Assembly (NCBI GenBank): GCA_001799615.1
Contig: MGTU01000008.1
Span: forward strand, 62,001 to 126,000
Direction: 5' to 3'
Source: Elusimicrobia bacterium GWA2_61_42
GTDB taxonomy: Bacteria; Elusimicrobiota; Elusimicrobia; Elusimicrobiales; UBA9959
Length of the DNA stretch: 64,000 nucleotides
This document shows positions 25,813-35,367 of the stretch, piece after piece. A program made the position numbers and the translations under genes. The notes under the pieces were generated by a model. It saw only the letters and a program-made list of their open reading frames with translations, did not search any database and was not told where the DNA came from. The stretch's first letter is position 1, and every line of letters begins with the position of its first letter.

Positions 25813-27291
25813 ATGATAGCTAAAGCGGAAAAACGCAATGCCTGGCTTTTCGTCCCTACCACCTACTTCGCGGAGGGTCTGCCGTACATCCTTATTAATT
25901 CGGTCTCCGTCATCCTCTACAAGAACATGGGCGTTTCCAACGCCGAGATGGCCTTCTGGACCAGCTGGCTGTACCTGCCCTGGGTGATAAAAATGCTCTG
26001 GGGCCCGATGGTGGACATGTACGGCACCCGGCGCAAGTGGGTGATCTCCACCCAGCTGATCCTGGCCGGCTGCCTCGGGGCGTCCGCCCTTTCCCTGGCC
26101 GGGCAGCACTTCTTCGCCATTTCGCTGCTGTCGTTCGCGGTCGGCGCCTTCGTTTCCGCCACGCACGATATCGCCACCGACGGCTTCTACATGCTGGCGC
26201 TGACCAAGGAGGACCAGTCCCTGTTCGTCGGCATCCGCTCGATGTTCTACCGCTTCGCCATGATCTTCGGCACCGGCTTCCTCGTCTTCAGGGCCGGCAA
26301 GCTGCAGGAAGCCGGCGTTACCCCGGCGGCCAGCTGGGCGGCGATGCTCGGCATCTCGGCGGGGCTGTTCCTGGTCCTGTTCATTTATCATAAATTCGTC
26401 CTGCCTTACCCTGAGGAGGACCAGCCCAAGGCGAAGTTCAGGTTCGCGGGCATACTGCCGCTGGCCGGGTACCTGGCCGCCGCGGTGGCCGTCATCTGGC
26501 TTTTCACCAACCTGCACGGGGTCTGGACAAAACTCGCCGCCGCCGCCGCGCTTATCACGGCGCTGTTCTACGCCTGCCGGGTCTATATTTTCCCGCGCCT
26601 GAAGGCTAAAATGGCGGAGGAAGGAAATTCCTTCAATGAGGCCTTCATCTCCTACTTCACGATGGACGGCATCGGTTACATAGTGGCCTTCATCCTCTTC
26701 TACCGGCTGGCCGAGGCCATGCTGCTGAAGATGACGCAGCCCTTCCTGCTGGACGCCGTCAACAAGGGCGGCCTGGGCATCCCCACCTCCGACGTGGGCA
26801 TCATCTACGGCACCATCGGCATGGTCGCCCTGATCGTCGGCGGGCTGCTGGGCGGCTGGCTGCTCTCCAAATACGGCTTCCGGCGCTGCCTGTGGCCCAT
26901 GGTCTTCGCGCTGCACGTGCCGGACGTGTTCTACCTTTACATGGCCTACGCCATGCCGGCTTTGGAGCAGATAACCGTGCTGGGCCGCCAGATCCCCTTC
27001 GGCACCGTGCCGCTGCTGGTGGCGGCGGAACAGTTCGGCTACGGCGTAGGGCTGACGGCCTTCACCGTGTACCTGATGATGATCTGCAAGGGAAAATACA
27101 AGACCGCGCACTTCGCCATTTCCACCGGCATAATGGCGCTGGGCATGATGCTGCCCGGCATGATCAGCGGCCTGCTGCAGCAGGCCGTCGGCTACCGCCA
27201 CTTCTTCCTGGCGGTGTGCGTACTGACGATACCGGGCATACTGGTGATCTTCAAACTGCCGATAAAGGACCAGGAAGCAAAGACTTCCTGA
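25813..27291 (+). CDS. AmpG-like MFS transporter
   Basis: 492 residues with about 12 membrane segments. The N-terminal motif FAEGLPYILINSVSV..YKNMGVSNAEMAF and the following GPMVDMYGTRRKW loop are typical of the PAT/AmpG branch, which includes importers of muropeptides (AmpG) and acetyl-CoA transporters. A conserved ATHDIATDGFYM stretch in helix 4 supports the family. The start has a GGAG ribosome site. Substrate unproven; recycling of cell-wall fragments is one reading. Confidence 0.8.
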   Translation: MIAKAEKRNAWLFVPTTYFAEGLPYILINSVSVILYKNMGVSNAEMAFWTSWLYLPWVIKMLWGPMVDMYGTRRKWVISTQLILAGCLGASALSLAGQHFFAISLLSFAVGAFVSATHDIATDGFYMLALTKEDQSLFVGIRSMFYRFAMIFGTGFLVFRAGKLQEAGVTPAASWAAMLGISAGLFLVLFIYHKFVLPYPEEDQPKAKFRFAGILPLAGYLAAAVAVIWLFTNLHGVWTKLAAAAALITALFYACRVYIFPRLKAKMAEEGNSFNEAFISYFTMDGIGYIVAFILFYRLAEAMLLKMTQPFLLDAVNKGGLGIPTSDVGIIYGTIGMVALIVGGLLGGWLLSKYGFRRCLWPMVFALHVPDVFYLYMAYAMPALEQITVLGRQIPFGTVPLLVAAEQFGYGVGLTAFTVYLMMICKGKYKTAHFAISTGIMALGMMLPGMISGLLQQAVGYRHFFLAVCVLTIPGILVIFKLPIKDQEAKTS

Positions 27292-27310
27292 CAAAACGCG
27301 CCCCCTGAAT

Positions 27311-27337
27311 AAAAAAGCCCGCTAAGCGGGCTTTTTT
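27311..27337. terminator. bidirectional terminator between MFS and CDF genes
   Basis: A6-GCCCGC-TAA-GCGGGC-T6: a six-bp GC stem extended by six A-T pairs, with T runs usable on both strands between convergent genes. Confidence 0.92.
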
Positions 27338-27372
27338 ATTGCGCGGACGGGCCGGGCCGTCGGCAGGCGTCT

Positions 27373-28284
27373 TTACCGTTCCTGAGGGTGAAAGTGGGTA
27401 TAGACCTTGCGGATATGGTGGAACTTCTCGTAGATCGTCTTCTCCGCGAGCGTGGCGATCTGGTCGCCGCGCTTTACCGGCAGGCTGCCGTCCACGCAGA
27501 ATTTCAGATTGACGGTGTAATGCGGGCCGAAACGATGCGCGCGCACTTCCTCCACCGCCATTATTCCTTCCACGCCGGCCAAAGCCCCGCGGATCTGGGC
27601 GTCCAGTTCCTGGCCGGGAACGGTGTCCATCAGTTCCATGGCCGATTCCTTCAGTATCCCCACGCCCGTTTTAAGGATGAACAGCGCCACTACCGCGCCG
27701 GCGAGCGGGTCTACCCAGGCATACCCGGCCAGGGCCAGGGCTATGCCCGCGGCGGCCGAGGCGGAGGCCATAATATCGTTAATATGGTCCTTGGCCAGCG
27801 CCGACACCACCGGATTGCCGGTCAAGGCGCCGATACCGCGCGTCTTTACCGCCAGGCCGAACTTGAGCGCGATGGTAAAAAGAGCCGTCCACAGGGCATA
27901 GATGGAAACTTTGGAAGCCTCCGCGGACCCCGCGTAGATATGCCAGCCCCGGTCGGCGGACTCCCAGAAAATGGCCACCCCGGTAGTGATGATAAAGGCG
28001 CCCACGACCAGCGCCGCGATGGTCTCGAACTGCGCGTGCCCGTAGGGATGCTCGTCGTCGGCGGGCTGGCGCGAGAGCCGGATGAAGATCTTCACGGCCA
28101 CGTAATAGATGAAATCGGAGGTGGAATTTATGCCGTCGGCGAGCAGCGCGGCGCTGTGCCCCGCTATGCCGACTATCGTCTTGAGCAGGGCCAGGAAGAT
28201 ATTAGAGTAAAGACCTATATCGACCGCGAAATCGCAGGCGTCGTTGCGCGCTTCGGGGCTTTCGAGTTTAATGGGTTCTTTCAT
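27373..28284 (-). CDS. cation diffusion facilitator (CDF) transporter
   Basis: 303 residues. Six membrane segments with the zinc-site pattern SALLADGINSTSDFIYY in helix 2 and KDHINDIMAS in helix 5, preceded by the HPYGHAQFET loop. A C-terminal cytoplasmic domain of about 85 residues follows. The family exports divalent metals (Zn, Fe, Mn, Co or Ni) in exchange for protons. The helix 2 site reads as N and D rather than the HxxxD of strict zinc exporters, so iron or manganese is possible. Confidence 0.88.
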   Translation of the reverse strand: MKEPIKLESPEARNDACDFAVDIGLYSNIFLALLKTIVGIAGHSAALLADGINSTSDFIYYVAVKIFIRLSRQPADDEHPYGHAQFETIAALVVGAFIITTGVAIFWESADRGWHIYAGSAEASKVSIYALWTALFTIALKFGLAVKTRGIGALTGNPVVSALAKDHINDIMASASAAAGIALALAGYAWVDPLAGAVVALFILKTGVGILKESAMELMDTVPGQELDAQIRGALAGVEGIMAVEEVRAHRFGPHYTVNLKFCVDGSLPVKRGDQIATLAEKTIYEKFHHIRKVYTHFHPQER

Positions 28285-28300
28285 CAGCTTTCCCGCTATA

Positions 28301-28342
28301 AAAAAAGCCCGCCTGTCTTCCTTTTGAGAAACCCAGGCGGGC
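28301..28342 (-). terminator. terminator of the small ferredoxin gene
   Basis: Nine-bp stem (28307-28315 with 28334-28342). Read on the minus strand it is followed by six T (28306-28301), 34 bases after the ferredoxin stop. Confidence 0.85.
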
Positions 28343-28376
28343 CTGTGCGTCCACGAGGGACGGCTTGCAAACTAAT

Positions 28377-28559
28377 TTATTCGCACTTAATGCACTGCAC
28401 GGGGCAGTTGGCGGCGGCGGCTTTGCAGGAATCTTCCTTGCCGGCCGGCACGGGGCCCTTCACTATGGCCTTGTCGGCGTTCATCTCGAAGACTTCGGGA
28501 CAATCGTTGGCGCAGAGACCGCAGCCGATGCAGGAGTTGACGTCTACTATAGCTTTCAT
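28377..28559 (-). CDS. single-cluster [4Fe-4S] ferredoxin
   Basis: 60 residues. CIGCGLCANDCP supplies three cluster ligands (C10, C13, C16) plus the nearby C20, with a distal cysteine in NCPVQC completing the monocluster ferredoxin pattern known from Thermotoga and Desulfovibrio. It is monocistronic, with its own promoter, a GGAGGT ribosome site 5 bases from the ATG, and a terminator. It is a plausible soluble electron carrier for the 2-oxoacid oxidoreductase and hydrogenase. Confidence 0.92.
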   Translation of the reverse strand: MKAIVDVNSCIGCGLCANDCPEVFEMNADKAIVKGPVPAGKEDSCKAAAANCPVQCIKCE

Positions 28560-28598
28560 GTTTACCTCCGTATATTTACCGCTAAATCTTACCTGTCT

Positions 28599-28627
28599 AT
28601 TATACTTAAAGTTTTCACGGCGCTCAA
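28599..28627 (-). promoter_or_regulatory. sigma70-type promoter of the ferredoxin gene
   Basis: On the minus strand, TTGAGC (28627-28622), a 17-base spacer, then a perfect TATAAT (28604-28599). It sits about 40 bases upstream of the ferredoxin ATG and is the best-formed promoter in the window. Confidence 0.75.
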
Positions 28628-28639
28628 CAATGCCGCCCG

Positions 28640-29737
<1,098 letters not shown>

Positions 29738-29740
29738 AAG

Positions 29741-30595
29741 TTATCCTTTCACGCTGCCGAGGGTAAGGCCGGAAATAAGCCATTTGGAAGAATACAGGAA
29801 CACGCACAGGACGGGGATGGTGACCAGCATGGAGCCGGCGGCGAACATGCCCCACTGGGTTATATACTGGCCCTGCAGTTCGAACAGCCCCAGCGTCCAG
29901 GTATACTGCTGGGAGCTGAACAGCACTACCCGGGCCACCAGGTATTCGTTCCAGGCGGTGGTGAAATTGAAAAGGAAGGCTATGCTGAGCGCCGGGGTGG
30001 ACAGCGGCAGGATGATGCGCCAGAAGGCGCCCACCTGGCTGGTGCCGTCCACCAGGGCGGCCTCTTCGAGGGAGCGCGGGATGGTGTCGTAATAACCCTT
30101 GAGGATCCAGATGCTGAAGGGCAGGGAGGATACCGAGTAGGCTATGATCATTCCCAGGTAGGTGTTCATCAGCTTCAGCTTCATGATCATCAGGAACAGC
30201 GGCAGGATCAGCATGCCCGCCGGGATCATCTGGCTCGACAGCAGCAGGATCATCCCGACCTTCTTGCCGGGAAAGCGGAAGCGGGAAAAAGCGTAGGCCG
30301 CGGTGGAAGCCAGCGAGACGCCGATAAAAGAAGTGGCCAGCGTGATGAGCAGGGAGTTCCACAGCCAGCGCAGGAACATGGTATCGCCCAGCAGCTTGGC
30401 GTAGGAGACGAAGGTGGCGCCCGCGGGGATGAGGGAAAGGTCCATGGAGACCAGCTTGTCGCCGGGGCGCAGCGAGACGGAGAAGATCCTGAGCAGGGGG
30501 TAAACGCAGGCGGCCGCGAAAAGGAACAGCCCGGCGTGCAGGAGCAGGTGGTTAAGGCGCCGTCTCTTGGCGGCCGCGGACATTTCTTTCTTCAT
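29741..30595 (-). CDS. sugar ABC transporter permease (MalG type)
   Basis: 284 residues with six membrane segments and the EAA loop near EEAALVDGTSQVGAFWRIILP, which docks on the ATPase. The ATG at 30595 is preferred: it follows the upstream permease stop directly and has AAGGA about 11 bases away. An alternative ATG four codons earlier (30607) overlaps that stop and has its ribosome site too close. Confidence 0.9.
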   Translation of the reverse strand: MKKEMSAAAKRRRLNHLLLHAGLFLFAAACVYPLLRIFSVSLRPGDKLVSMDLSLIPAGATFVSYAKLLGDTMFLRWLWNSLLITLATSFIGVSLASTAAYAFSRFRFPGKKVGMILLLSSQMIPAGMLILPLFLMIMKLKLMNTYLGMIIAYSVSSLPFSIWILKGYYDTIPRSLEEAALVDGTSQVGAFWRIILPLSTPALSIAFLFNFTTAWNEYLVARVVLFSSQQYTWTLGLFELQGQYITQWGMFAAGSMLVTIPVLCVFLYSSKWLISGLTLGSVKG

Positions 30596-30596
30596 A

Positions 30597-31784
30597 TCAG
30601 CGCTCATCCTTGGCCGCGTCGAAACTCTTGAGGTAAAAGACGGAGAAGAAGAACAACATGGCGAAGACGACTATGGCGAAGGCCGCTGAATAACTGTAGC
30701 GGTTGTAGGTAAAGGCCGCCTTATAGAGCGCCGACACCAGGATGTCCGCCTGCTCGGTGCCGCCCGCCTGGCCGGTAACCAGGTAGATGACGTTGATATT
30801 GTTGAAAGTCCACACCGTGCCCAGGGTGACGGCGGGCATCATCACCGGGCGCACCAGCGGCATGGTTATAAAGCGCAGCTTCTGGAAATACGAGGCGCCG
30901 TCGATATCCGCCGCGTCGTAATAAGAGCTGGAAATGGACTGGAGCCCGCCGAGGATCACCACCATCATGAAGGGGATGCCCAGCCAGATATTTATCAGCG
31001 TGCAGGTCAGCAGCGGGTAATCCGTCAGCCACTGCACCGGGGCCACGCCCAGGGCGGCCAGGAAAGGGAAGACCGCCAGCAGCTTGCCGATGAGGATGTT
31101 GACGAAGCCGTTGGTGGAATGGAACTCGCCGCGCATGGCCAGCACGGCCACCACCTGGGGCATGGCCCAGGGGATGACCAGGAGGGTGCGGTAGAAGCCC
31201 TTGAAGCGGATCTGGTTATTCAGCATCAGGGCCAGGATGAAGCCGCCGGCGACATGGAAGAAAACGTTGGAGAAGGTCCACAGCAGCGTCCGGCCCAGCA
31301 GCGCCCAGAAGGTAACTTCCGAAAGCGGCGAGGTGGTAAAGACCTTGACGTACTGGTCGATGCCCACGAAGGGCAGCGTGCCGGTGTTCTTCCACATCAT
31401 GATGGTGGTAAGCTTCAGGTCGTGGAAGGAAAGGTAGACCTCGAACACGAAGGGATAGACCAGCAGCAGCGCCAGGCCCACGAAAGCGGGGGCCAGCAGG
31501 AGGTAGGGGACGGTATGGCGGCCCTTGACCGCGTAACGGAAGAACGCGGCTATCGCGGCCTCGGCCAGCAGGAAATACAGCCACAGCTTGAAAGTATAGC
31601 CGCCCAGGAGCCCGCCGAAAACCGCCAGCGCCAGGGCGGGGAAAACACCGAGGACGGCCGGGAAGAACCAGGCGCGCGCGTAAAACTTGAAATGGGTGTA
31701 GAAGTACCCTTCCAGCGCGGCCACGCCGGCCGCCACCAGCAGGATGAACCAGACCACCTCGTAGATCGACTTAAGAATATCCAT
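30597..31784 (-). CDS. sugar ABC transporter permease (MalF type) with extra N-terminal helices
   Basis: 395 residues. The canonical CUT1 permease begins near residue 95 (PYLLLAPAFVGLALLLVYPF), and the EAA loop reads YDAADIDGASYFQKLRFITMP. Ahead of it are about 90 residues with three further hydrophobic segments, longer than the usual N-terminus of about 300-residue permeases. MalF of enteric bacteria also has an N-terminal extension, so this is a known kind of variation. It pairs with the MalG-type subunit. Confidence 0.9.
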   Translation of the reverse strand: MDILKSIYEVVWFILLVAAGVAALEGYFYTHFKFYARAWFFPAVLGVFPALALAVFGGLLGGYTFKLWLYFLLAEAAIAAFFRYAVKGRHTVPYLLLAPAFVGLALLLVYPFVFEVYLSFHDLKLTTIMMWKNTGTLPFVGIDQYVKVFTTSPLSEVTFWALLGRTLLWTFSNVFFHVAGGFILALMLNNQIRFKGFYRTLLVIPWAMPQVVAVLAMRGEFHSTNGFVNILIGKLLAVFPFLAALGVAPVQWLTDYPLLTCTLINIWLGIPFMMVVILGGLQSISSSYYDAADIDGASYFQKLRFITMPLVRPVMMPAVTLGTVWTFNNINVIYLVTGQAGGTEQADILVSALYKAAFTYNRYSYSAAFAIVVFAMLFFFSVFYLKSFDAAKDER

Positions 31785-31814
31785 CTTTATTTCTCTGCAG
31801 CCCCGGCTTTCCCG

Positions 31815-33032
31815 CTACTGGTTCATTTCCTTGATTTTCCTGTCCGTGTTCTCCTGCATCTTGCGCACGGCGGTGTCCACTTCGAGCTTGCGCGTGGCGG
31901 CCATGCCCAGGTAATTTCTCGCGGAATCCCAGACCGCCCGCATTTCCGTGGCCATGGGCATGGGCCGGCCTTTCAGGATCTGGTCCAGGGAGATGCGGGA
32001 AACCTCGTCGGAAGTAATTTCGGGGGCGAGGCCGGCCGCCTTCAGGGCGGGCAGGCGGGTAAGGGCCTGGTATTGTTTTATTTGGTTCCCTTTGGAGGTA
32101 TAGAATTCCAGCAGGCGCTTGAGCAGTGCCAGTTTATCGGGCTTGGCTCCGGCGCTGACCATGAAATACTTGCCGCTTACCATGGGGGAGGGGTAAAGGC
32201 CGGTCTTTGAAAGCCTGGGGATAACGCAGAGACCGAAATCCTGCTTGAAATGCTTCTGGTACATGGAGATCGCCCAGTCGCCGTTAATGATGAAAGCCGT
32301 CCGTCCCTCTTTGAACATGGAGTCCATGCAGTTATAGTCGCACTCCATCGGCACGTACTTCTTCTCGTACTTCAGGTCCAGGTAGAAATTTACGGTATCG
32401 CGCATGGCCTGCGTGTCGAGGGTAGGCGTCTTGCCGTCCATGGGCCAGCCGCCGAAGGCGCCCAGCCAGGGCATCATCCAGAACGGCTCGCCCATGTCGA
32501 AGGCCATGCAGCGTTCCAGCTTAAGCTGCCTGGCGGGGCCGGCGCAGTACGCAAAAAGCTCGTCGGTGGTCTTCGGGGGGGCTTTGACCAGTTTTTTATT
32601 ATAGAACATCATCAGGTGGTTGCCGTTGGAGACCGGCACACCCCAGGCATGCCCGTCCAGCGTTATAGCTTCCACCACGGGTTTGTTATAGCGGGAAAAA
32701 TCGAAGTGGCCGTCCAGCGGCATGATGAAGCCCGAAACGGCATAGAGCCCGGCGGTATCCGAGGGCCCGAGCAGGAGGTCGGGGGGCACGCCGGCCAGCG
32801 AAGCGGCCTGGAACTGGGAGCGCAGGTCTTCCGTCTGGTAATGCGTGCGGACTATCTCTACGCCGGCGTTCTCCGGCAGCTTCCGGAAAGCCTCGAAAAC
32901 GGAATCTATATAGGGGGCGACCTGGGCGTCTTCCTGTTCCCAGACCACGATGGTCCTGGAAGTGTCGGCGGCGGGGCGCGAGCAGGCGCAGAGCGCCGAG
33001 ACCGCCGCTAAAATCAGAAGTTTGTTCTTCAC
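31815..33032 (-). CDS. sugar ABC transporter substrate-binding lipoprotein (MalE type)
   Basis: 405 residues. A lipoprotein signal peptide ends at the LCAC lipobox with the lipidated cysteine at about residue 18. The mature part is a family 1 extracellular solute-binding protein, with DGHAWGVPVSNGNHLMMFYNK in the first lobe and the YPSPMVSGKYFMVSAGAK region in the second. Its ligand is probably an oligosaccharide or other polyol, not predictable further. It lies upstream of the two permeases in the same operon. Confidence 0.92.
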   Translation of the reverse strand: MKNKLLILAAVSALCACSRPAADTSRTIVVWEQEDAQVAPYIDSVFEAFRKLPENAGVEIVRTHYQTEDLRSQFQAASLAGVPPDLLLGPSDTAGLYAVSGFIMPLDGHFDFSRYNKPVVEAITLDGHAWGVPVSNGNHLMMFYNKKLVKAPPKTTDELFAYCAGPARQLKLERCMAFDMGEPFWMMPWLGAFGGWPMDGKTPTLDTQAMRDTVNFYLDLKYEKKYVPMECDYNCMDSMFKEGRTAFIINGDWAISMYQKHFKQDFGLCVIPRLSKTGLYPSPMVSGKYFMVSAGAKPDKLALLKRLLEFYTSKGNQIKQYQALTRLPALKAAGLAPEITSDEVSRISLDQILKGRPMPMATEMRAVWDSARNYLGMAATRKLEVDTAVRKMQENTDRKIKEMNQ

Positions 33033-33047
33033 CCCGCCCTTTTTAGC

Positions 33048-33284
33048 CTAACGCTTGGAGATATTGGTTATGGCGGCGAGCAGCGCCACCAGCACCGAAA
33101 GCTTGAGCGCGGTCCACCAGGAGATCTTGGCCGCCACCGCGCCGGACGCCACCGCGCCCGGGAAAAGCCCCGGGATGGTCCACATCCAAAACCACTTTAT
33201 AAGGAAAATACCCAGCACGAAAATCACGCCCAGCCACAGCACTATGGCCGGAAAACCGAGAAGGAGTATGTTGCGGAGTTTCAT
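33048..33284 (-). CDS. small two-helix membrane protein heading the sugar operon
   Basis: 78 residues with two hydrophobic segments, about residues 5-30 and 58-74. I do not recognise a family. It begins a minus-strand run that continues 15 bases later with the substrate-binding lipoprotein, so it may be a small accessory of the importer or an unrelated passenger. The start has no Shine-Dalgarno sequence; a TAAAAT box ends 7 bases before the ATG. Confidence 0.6.
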   Translation of the reverse strand: MKLRNILLLGFPAIVLWLGVIFVLGIFLIKWFWMWTIPGLFPGAVASGAVAAKISWWTALKLSVLVALLAAITNISKR

Positions 33285-33291
33285 TTAATAA

Positions 33292-33297
33292 ATTTTA
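33292..33297 (-). promoter_or_regulatory. possible -10 box of a leaderless transcript for the sugar operon
   Basis: TAAAAT on the minus strand with 7 bases to the start codon at 33284 and no ribosome site between. The -35 is not clear. Confidence 0.35.
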
Positions 33298-33369
33298 ACA
33301 AATTAATACCGCTAAAAAACCCTTAATTTAATTAGAATATAACTAGGGGCAAAGCGGGGGTTTTAAGCT

Positions 33370-33462
33370 ATGAAAGGCACAAAAAATAACGAAAAAACTT
33401 TCTGGGACAACAGGGCCCGCAGCTACCCGCTGCCCTTCGACCCGAAGACGGCCGCGATATGA
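33370..33462 (+). pseudogene. truncated start of a class I methyltransferase gene
   Basis: A 30-codon frame starts at ATG 33370 and stops at 33460-33462. Its residues 11-25 (FWDNRARSYPLPFDP) look like the opening of SAM-dependent class I methyltransferases, which usually begin with a WD.RA..Y motif 30-40 residues before the SAM-binding glycine loop. Nothing of the SAM-binding domain follows in any frame; the shared terminator comes within 15 bases. An A/T-rich stretch with TAGAAT/TATAAC boxes lies 27-37 bases upstream. I read it as a deletion remnant, though a genuine small peptide cannot be excluded. Confidence 0.5.
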
Positions 33463-33475
33463 TGATTTGCCCCTT

Positions 33476-33518
33476 AAACAAGACCGGCCGCGCTTTTAAA
33501 GCGCGGCCGGTCTTGTTT
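33476..33518. terminator. long perfect palindrome, bidirectional terminator next to ackA
   Basis: Bases 33476-33493 pair perfectly with 33501-33518 (18 bp), and the 7-base centre is itself A/T palindromic. It sits 14 bases beyond the ackA stop and just after the truncated methyltransferase frame. Confidence 0.8.
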
Positions 33519-33531
33519 ACGGCTATCGGGC

Positions 33532-34884
33532 TCAGTGCTTGGCCGCGTGCTGCGCGTCGACGGCCACCTTCGCCAGCGCCGGCTTCTTGACGCACTGCTT
33601 GGCGAAAGCGTCGTCCCGCAGCTTGTTGCGGTAGTCCGGGTGCTGGAAGGTGTAGTCGAAGCGGGTGTGGATGTCGTAGGAGCCGTTCATCAGGCCCACC
33701 ACGTCCTCCACGAACACCCTCTCCTCGTCGGTGGGGATCACGAACACCTTCACCTTGGAGGTTTTGCACGAGATCTCGGTCTCGGAGTTGCGGGTCTTGG
33801 AGATGTCGTTCTTCTCCGGGTCCAGTTTGATGCCCATGAACTCCAGGCCGGTAAGGGCCCCGGCGCGGGTAAGCGGGCCCATCTCGCCGACGCCGGCGGT
33901 GAACACCACCGCGTCGATGCCGCCCACTTCGGCCGCGTAGGCGCCGATGTATTTCTTTATGCGGTTGGCTTCCATGTCCAGCGCCAGCTGCGAGCGGGCG
34001 TCGCCCTGCTCGGCGGCCAGCTCCACGTCGCGGGCGTCGCTGTACTTGCCGGTGATGGCCAGTTTGCCGGACTTCTTATTGAGGATGCCGTCCATCTCGC
34101 CGGGGTTCAGGCTCTCGCGGGCCATTACGTAGAGCGGGATGGCCGGGTCGTGGTCGCCGGCGCGGGTGCCCATCACCAGGCCTTCGAGGGGGGTGAAACC
34201 CATGCTGGTGTCGTAGGAGAGGCCGTTCTTGACCGCGTTGACCGAGGCGCCGTTGCCGATGTGGCAGATGACGAGGTTGGTCTGGAAGGGGTCCTTGCCC
34301 AGCAGCACGGCGGCGCGCTTGGCGGTATAGAGGAACGAGGTGCCGTGGAAGCCGTAGCGGCGGATAGCGTACTTCTCGTACCACGCGCGGGGCAGCGCGT
34401 ACATGTAGGAGGACTCCGGCATGGTCTGGTGCCAGGCGGTGTCCATGATGGCCATGTGGGGGATCTTGGGCATCAGCGCGCGGGCGGCCTCTATGCCCTG
34501 GATATTGGGCGGGTTGTGCAGCGGGGCCAGGGAGGACAGTTCGCGGAAAGTCTCTACGATCTTATCGTCGATGATGGCGGATTTTACGAATTTTTCGCCG
34601 CCGTGCACCACGCGGTGGCCTACGGCGGCGATGCCGTCGAGGCTGTCTATGACGCCGTGCTCCTTGTGCGTCAGGGTGTTGATGACCAGCTGGATGGCGT
34701 CCTTATGGGTGGGGCAGTCCTGGTTGACGGTGACCTTCTCGCGGCCGGGGGCCTCGATGTTGATGAACGAGGCGCCGATACCTACACGCTCGACCAGGCC
34801 GGAAGCCACGGTCATCTTGGCCTGCCAGTCGAAAAGCAGGTACTTCACGGAAGAGCTGCCGCAGTTAAGGCACAGTATTTTCAT
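33532..34884 (-). CDS. ackA: acetate kinase
   Basis: 450 residues. The start at 34884 (MKILCLNCGSSSVKY) is the family N-terminus with the phosphate-binding NxGSSS element; the 24 codons ahead of it in frame have no homology and the real ATG has a GGGGA ribosome site. FHGTSFLY, HIGNGASVNAV and the VVFTAGVGE adenosine-binding motif are present. It makes ATP from acetyl phosphate. After the usual C-terminal VFVIPTDEER segment there are about 55 extra residues, so the protein is longer than the roughly 400 typical of the family. Confidence 0.93.
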   Translation of the reverse strand: MKILCLNCGSSSVKYLLFDWQAKMTVASGLVERVGIGASFINIEAPGREKVTVNQDCPTHKDAIQLVINTLTHKEHGVIDSLDGIAAVGHRVVHGGEKFVKSAIIDDKIVETFRELSSLAPLHNPPNIQGIEAARALMPKIPHMAIMDTAWHQTMPESSYMYALPRAWYEKYAIRRYGFHGTSFLYTAKRAAVLLGKDPFQTNLVICHIGNGASVNAVKNGLSYDTSMGFTPLEGLVMGTRAGDHDPAIPLYVMARESLNPGEMDGILNKKSGKLAITGKYSDARDVELAAEQGDARSQLALDMEANRIKKYIGAYAAEVGGIDAVVFTAGVGEMGPLTRAGALTGLEFMGIKLDPEKNDISKTRNSETEISCKTSKVKVFVIPTDEERVFVEDVVGLMNGSYDIHTRFDYTFQHPDYRNKLRDDAFAKQCVKKPALAKVAVDAQHAAKH

Positions 34885-34970
34885 GTTGGTCCCCTTTGTG
34901 TAGTCGGTCAAAACTTTATAGTATTCTACAAAATTACTGAACGCCCGTTTTTTCAAGGATTCACTTTTTT

Positions 34971-35360
34971 ATGAAGAAGAAAACCCTGCTCGCCCTGGCC
35001 GCCGCCGCCGCCCTCTGCGCCGCCTGGGGGGGGTATTATTACAGGTTCGGGATGGAAGCTCCGGAGGTGATACGCAAGCTCTCCGGGCTGCGCATGGCGG
35101 TGGCGCTTTACAAGCTGGAACACAAAGGGCTCCCCGGCGCCTTCGAGGATACCGTGAAGGAGGGAGCGCTGGAAGCCGCCCCCGCGCTTAAGCTCCCGCG
35201 CCACGCAGGGTCCTCCGGGGTAAGGGGGGCGTCCTCCTTCGAAATAAAAGATACGGGCGCCTGGGCCTACGTCAACAACCGGCAAGACCCCGATTTCGGG
35301 CTCGTTTTCATAGACTGTTCGCACAAAGATGAAAAGGGCAGGTACTGGAGCGAATTCTAG
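34971..35360 (+). CDS. secreted pilin-like protein (type IV pilin/pseudopilin C-terminal pattern)
   Basis: 129 residues. It opens with a lysine-rich start and hydrophobic stretch (residues 1-20). A helix-like region (PEVIRKLSGLRMAVALYKLEHKGLPG) follows, like the spine of pilins after the signal. The end pattern is DTGAWAYVNN, a strand, then FIDCSHKDEKGRYW, as in many pseudopilins. The prepilin peptidase motif G-F-xxx-E is missing, so it may be anchored or secreted by the ordinary signal route rather than assembled. It lies between divergent ackA and a convergent glycosyltransferase. Confidence 0.55.
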   Translation: MKKKTLLALAAAAALCAAWGGYYYRFGMEAPEVIRKLSGLRMAVALYKLEHKGLPGAFEDTVKEGALEAAPALKLPRHAGSSGVRGASSFEIKDTGAWAYVNNRQDPDFGLVFIDCSHKDEKGRYWSEF

Positions 35361-35367
35361 GCGGCCG

